Origin: Macrobrachium rosenbergii
Taxonomy: Eukaryota; Arthropoda; Malacostraca; Decapoda; Palaemonidae
Length of the DNA: 64,000 nucleotides
Direction: 5' to 3'
NCBI RefSeq assembly: GCF_040412425.1
Contig: NC_089756.1
Location: forward strand, 9,074,726-9,138,725
Shown: in pieces, positions 61,240-64,000 of the stretch
Numbering within the stretch: the stretch's first letter is position 1
Layout: each line of letters begins with the position of its first letter
Notes under the pieces: generated by a model
Databases searched by the model: none
What the model saw: only the letters and a program-made list of their open reading frames with translations
Told to the model about the DNA's origin: nothing
Translations under genes and position numbers: made by a program

Positions 61240-62090
61240 CTAGCAATAGCAGGAGCACGAACTTCCTCCAAGTTCCTCCCAGATGGGGTAATCATAATGC
61301 AGGTAACGATGCATTAGGGGGAAAATTACTCGAAGTGGCAGGTCTACCATTAGGGCTGCGGCTCGATGCTCACGGTTTCACAAAAGGCTGCAACGAGGTT
61401 GCTCGGGTGTTGGGGGATTGGGTATGGTTTGGGAGGATGGAGAAGGGAAGGGGGGAGCCTTAGCCTTGAAGAACTTTAAGGGAAGGTGCAAAGGCTATGA
61501 AGGTTCTCCCAGAGCTGGTGGTCTAAAAATCTTTTGTTGCGGTGGTTGGGGAATGGGTAAGATTTGGGAGGATGGAGGGGGAGGAGGGGGGCGTTCTTAG
61601 CCTTGAAGACCTTCAAAGGAAGGAGCAAAGGAGATGAAGGTTCCTCCTAAGTTGGTGAAGTCTAAAAATTTGGGGGGTTGTGTTGGAGGATTGGGTATGG
61701 TTTGTGAGGATGGAGGATGGGGAGGGGGGAGCCTTAGCCTTGAGGACCTTCAAGGGAAGATGCAAAGGCGATGAAGGTTCCTCCTGAAACTTTGTGAAGT
61801 CTAAAAAAAGTTTTTGTTGGAGTGGTGGGGGATTGGGTAAAGTTTGCGGGGATGGGGGAGAGGTGGGGGGAGCCTTAGCCTTTAAGACTTTCAAAGGAAG
61901 GAACCAAAACGATGAATCTTCCTCCTGAGTTGGTGAAGTCTAAAAATCTTTTGTTGGGGTGGTGGGGGACTGGTTAAGGTCTGGAAGGATAGAGGGAGGG
62001 AGGTCGGGGAAGGGGATCCTTGAGGACCTTCAAGGGAAGGACCAAAGGCTATGAAGGTTCCCCCTGAGTTGGTGAAGGTTAAATAAAGAA
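61240..62090. repeat. G-rich ~145-bp minisatellite, about five to six copies
   Basis: Units share GGTTCCTCCTGAGTTGGTGA, AGTCTAAAAATCTTTTGTTG, GGGTGGTGGGGGATTGGGTA, GGATGGAGGGGGAGG-like runs and GCCTTAGCCTTGAGGACCTT, CAAAGGAAGG. The plus strand is very G-rich with many GGG runs. Frames through it are open in places only because stops are rare in such sequence. Confidence 0.93.
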
Positions 62091-62099
62091 TAGGGGAGG

Positions 62100-64000
62100 G
62101 GATGCCTGCGGTACCTCTGGCATCGTTCTACGTCAACAAGAAGGAACTAAAGAGAAGTTGCCTTGATTAATCCTACGTCGTCTGATCTAATTGCGAAGAG
62201 AGAAGAGTGTCTGGAAAGACGGCGAGAACACGAAATGACAGGTGAGGGATCTGGGGGAAGAGCACGACAAGAAGTCGACGAAATGACACAAAGGGCTTCC
62301 AACAGAAGACATAAAAAAAAAGAAAAAAAAATAACGCGGAATGATGAACGAAGTCTGAAACCCGCACGTAACTCTCCAGAAATATCATGACGTTTCTTGA
62401 TGAGATTCCGGAAGGGGCCTCGGCCTTGACGTGATGCGAAAGGTAGGGAGGGGAAACAGACGAATGATGTAAGCAAAATCCCATCACCCTTCTCCCCTTC
62501 CCCGCCCCTCCCCCCATCAACTATGCAGTAACGGCTTCTAATTAAGCCCGGGGTCTCACGGCAGAGCACCATTAGACGGAGTTTAAAAAAAATGTTCATA
62601 AATCAGATTTAATTAGCTCTCTCGCTCCTGCAAGTCACAGAGTTATGGCCTGCGGATAAACTGAACACACACACACAGGTCTGATTAGGTCATTTCTTAT
62701 TTTAAACGAGGAAGGCTGACGATCATGACGGACAAGTGCATCTTGCAACAATGATCGATACCTGCAAGGTACATGGAGAAGCTAATTATAGAGTCCCCTC
62801 ACAAACTCTCGCAGCTACTAAAATGAATTCCTGGAAAGATGATCGTTAGAGGACACTCCCCACCAACAACACCTCCCACCCCCTCCCCTCCCCAGCCATT
62901 CACCATTCTTTCCACCATCATACATCGGCTAACAAAAGCACTGACGTTCCTTCCTTCCAGAGGAGGACCGAGGAACTGACTAATGCCTGACGGACAAAGG
63001 ACATGGCCGTTACCTTCGCAGTCCCGCTAGCGCCATTCATTCCGAAGGACCATTCTCATTATGGAATCATGTCGTTCGCCGCCCTTCCGGTGTTACAGTC
63101 TGAGAGATTCACGTGCCAAACCATCGCCCATCGGACCGACTAATCCTCCTGAGGGAGGTGACAAGACACGCAACATTACGAAGAGGAGTCGAAACATGAA
63201 GACGAGAGCTTCCGGCTCTAAGTCATATTCAGATCCGTCGCTCTGCGACTACTGTGTGTTAAACAATAAATAAATAAATAAATAAACAGATAAACGAAAA
63301 GTTCTGCCTCGCTGTGCTTCCATTAACTTCTTGGGATTGTTACAAAACCAAGTCTAGCCCATCCTTAACCTGTGTGTGTGTGTGATTCTCTGGATTAAAG
63401 GAGTTACTATTTATTTCTTTTTTAATTCATTCTCGAGTCAAAATAAGGCTATTTGCCTAAGTACTTTCCTCAAGTTACCTAAAGATGAATTGATATATTG
63501 CCGCAGACATTTCATGATCAACTCTAGAAAAATTTTACACTAATTCATATATGGTTAAACTACAGTGCCTGTCACACTAACATTCTCATCCCGAAATGCA
63601 GTTGTTGTATAAGTGAACTCTATATCTTCTTATCAAACATAATCAATTACAAATAATGTCTTTTATTGCCAAGGAGAAATTATCAAAACACAACACCTGT
63701 AAGGAACTTGACGTCTTTGCCCAAACTTAGACATTGAGCCTGAAACATTTTTTCTTATTCGTTGTGCTATTCACATATCAACTGAAATCCCAGAATATAT
63801 AACATTAAAAGGAAAATGTACGAACACGCAAAAAATGTCCTCTATCTCCACATAACTACCTCACCGAAAATGGAATTGATACGAATGAGAGAAATATAGC
63901 CTTCGCGTGCTGACGATATATTTCCGAAACGTCATCTCTCCGTGAAAAACAGTTTTGTTTGTTGCTTTTCCTACACAGCCTCAAACACGAGAAAAAAATT
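62100..64000. other. Sequence without recognised gene, higher GC to 63250
   Basis: 62100-63250 is clearly richer in G+C than the window average and contains several frames of 60-150 codons without any family match or splice context. 63250-64000 returns to AT-rich DNA with a TAAA run at 63268-63290 and (GT)n at 63371-63383. A 5' flank or first exon of another gene is possible but not shown. Confidence 0.55.

Noticed and set aside
61194..62599. Several 60-150-codon frames in the G-rich region
   Set aside because: They run through a tandem repeat or G-rich sequence where stops are rare, with biased composition and no splice or domain support.

Overview
The window is animal nuclear DNA, AT-rich and saturated with simple repeats: about 25 long (TA)n tracts, more than 15 (GA)n/(TC)n tracts, and (AAT)n, (GAA)n and (CA)n tracts. 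Several interspersed repeat families recur here, and from memory they look like families that are common in decapod crustacean genomes (shrimp, crayfish, crab). I infer a decapod or close relative from that composition; nothing in the window proves the species.

The only protein-coding gene I can support runs on the minus strand. It is the 5' (N-terminal tail) part of a dynein axonemal heavy chain of the DNAH5/DNAH8 class (outer dynein arm; Drosophila kl-3 class). I resolved 17 coding exons at base level. In transcript order they run from 43291-43154 down to 2042-1883, and a possible start-codon exon lies at 47288-47218. Every joined exon pair has compatible splice phase, and the 17 exons give 2773 nt of uninterrupted coding sequence (about 924 residues). 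The gene continues off the left edge, so the AAA+ motor and stalk are outside the window. One block of about 36 residues normally found between exons 28437-28601 and 24996-25148 was not found.

Layout. 1-1850: a 33-bp minisatellite in the last visible intron. 1.9-8.1 kb: seven exons in short introns. 8.1-23.8 kb: a 15.7-kb intron full of microsatellites, foldback elements and an inverted repeat pair. 23.8-25.1 kb: two exons. 25.1-28.4 kb: an intron with a dead Tc1/mariner-type transposase. 28.4-32.5 kb: six exons. 32.5-34.3 kb: a ~102-bp minisatellite. 35.3-35.5 kb: an acidic exon. 36.0-36.4 kb: an LTR-like segment. 38.0-43.15 kb: a huge ~49-bp minisatellite, then the first secure exon. 47.3-64 kb: no recognised coding exon, only repeats, transposon remnants and a G-rich minisatellite at 61.3-62.1 kb. 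This right part is presumably upstream or 5' UTR intron sequence of the dynein gene, or intergenic.

The most striking observation is that several intronic minisatellites are amplified copies of the dynein gene's own exon-intron junctions. The array at 32.5-34.3 kb repeats the 3' splice site plus about 47 nt of coding sequence of exon 32371-32497. The array at 28.06-28.43 kb repeats the 5' splice site of exon 28437-28601. The ~100-copy array at 38.0-43.15 kb resembles the 5' splice site of exon 43154-43291. A short array at 31.18-31.28 kb repeats the first bases of exon 30988-31180. The introns are thus filled with decoy splice sites seeded from real ones. A second theme is palindromic elements flanked by (TA)n tracts, some with a tRNA-like centre.
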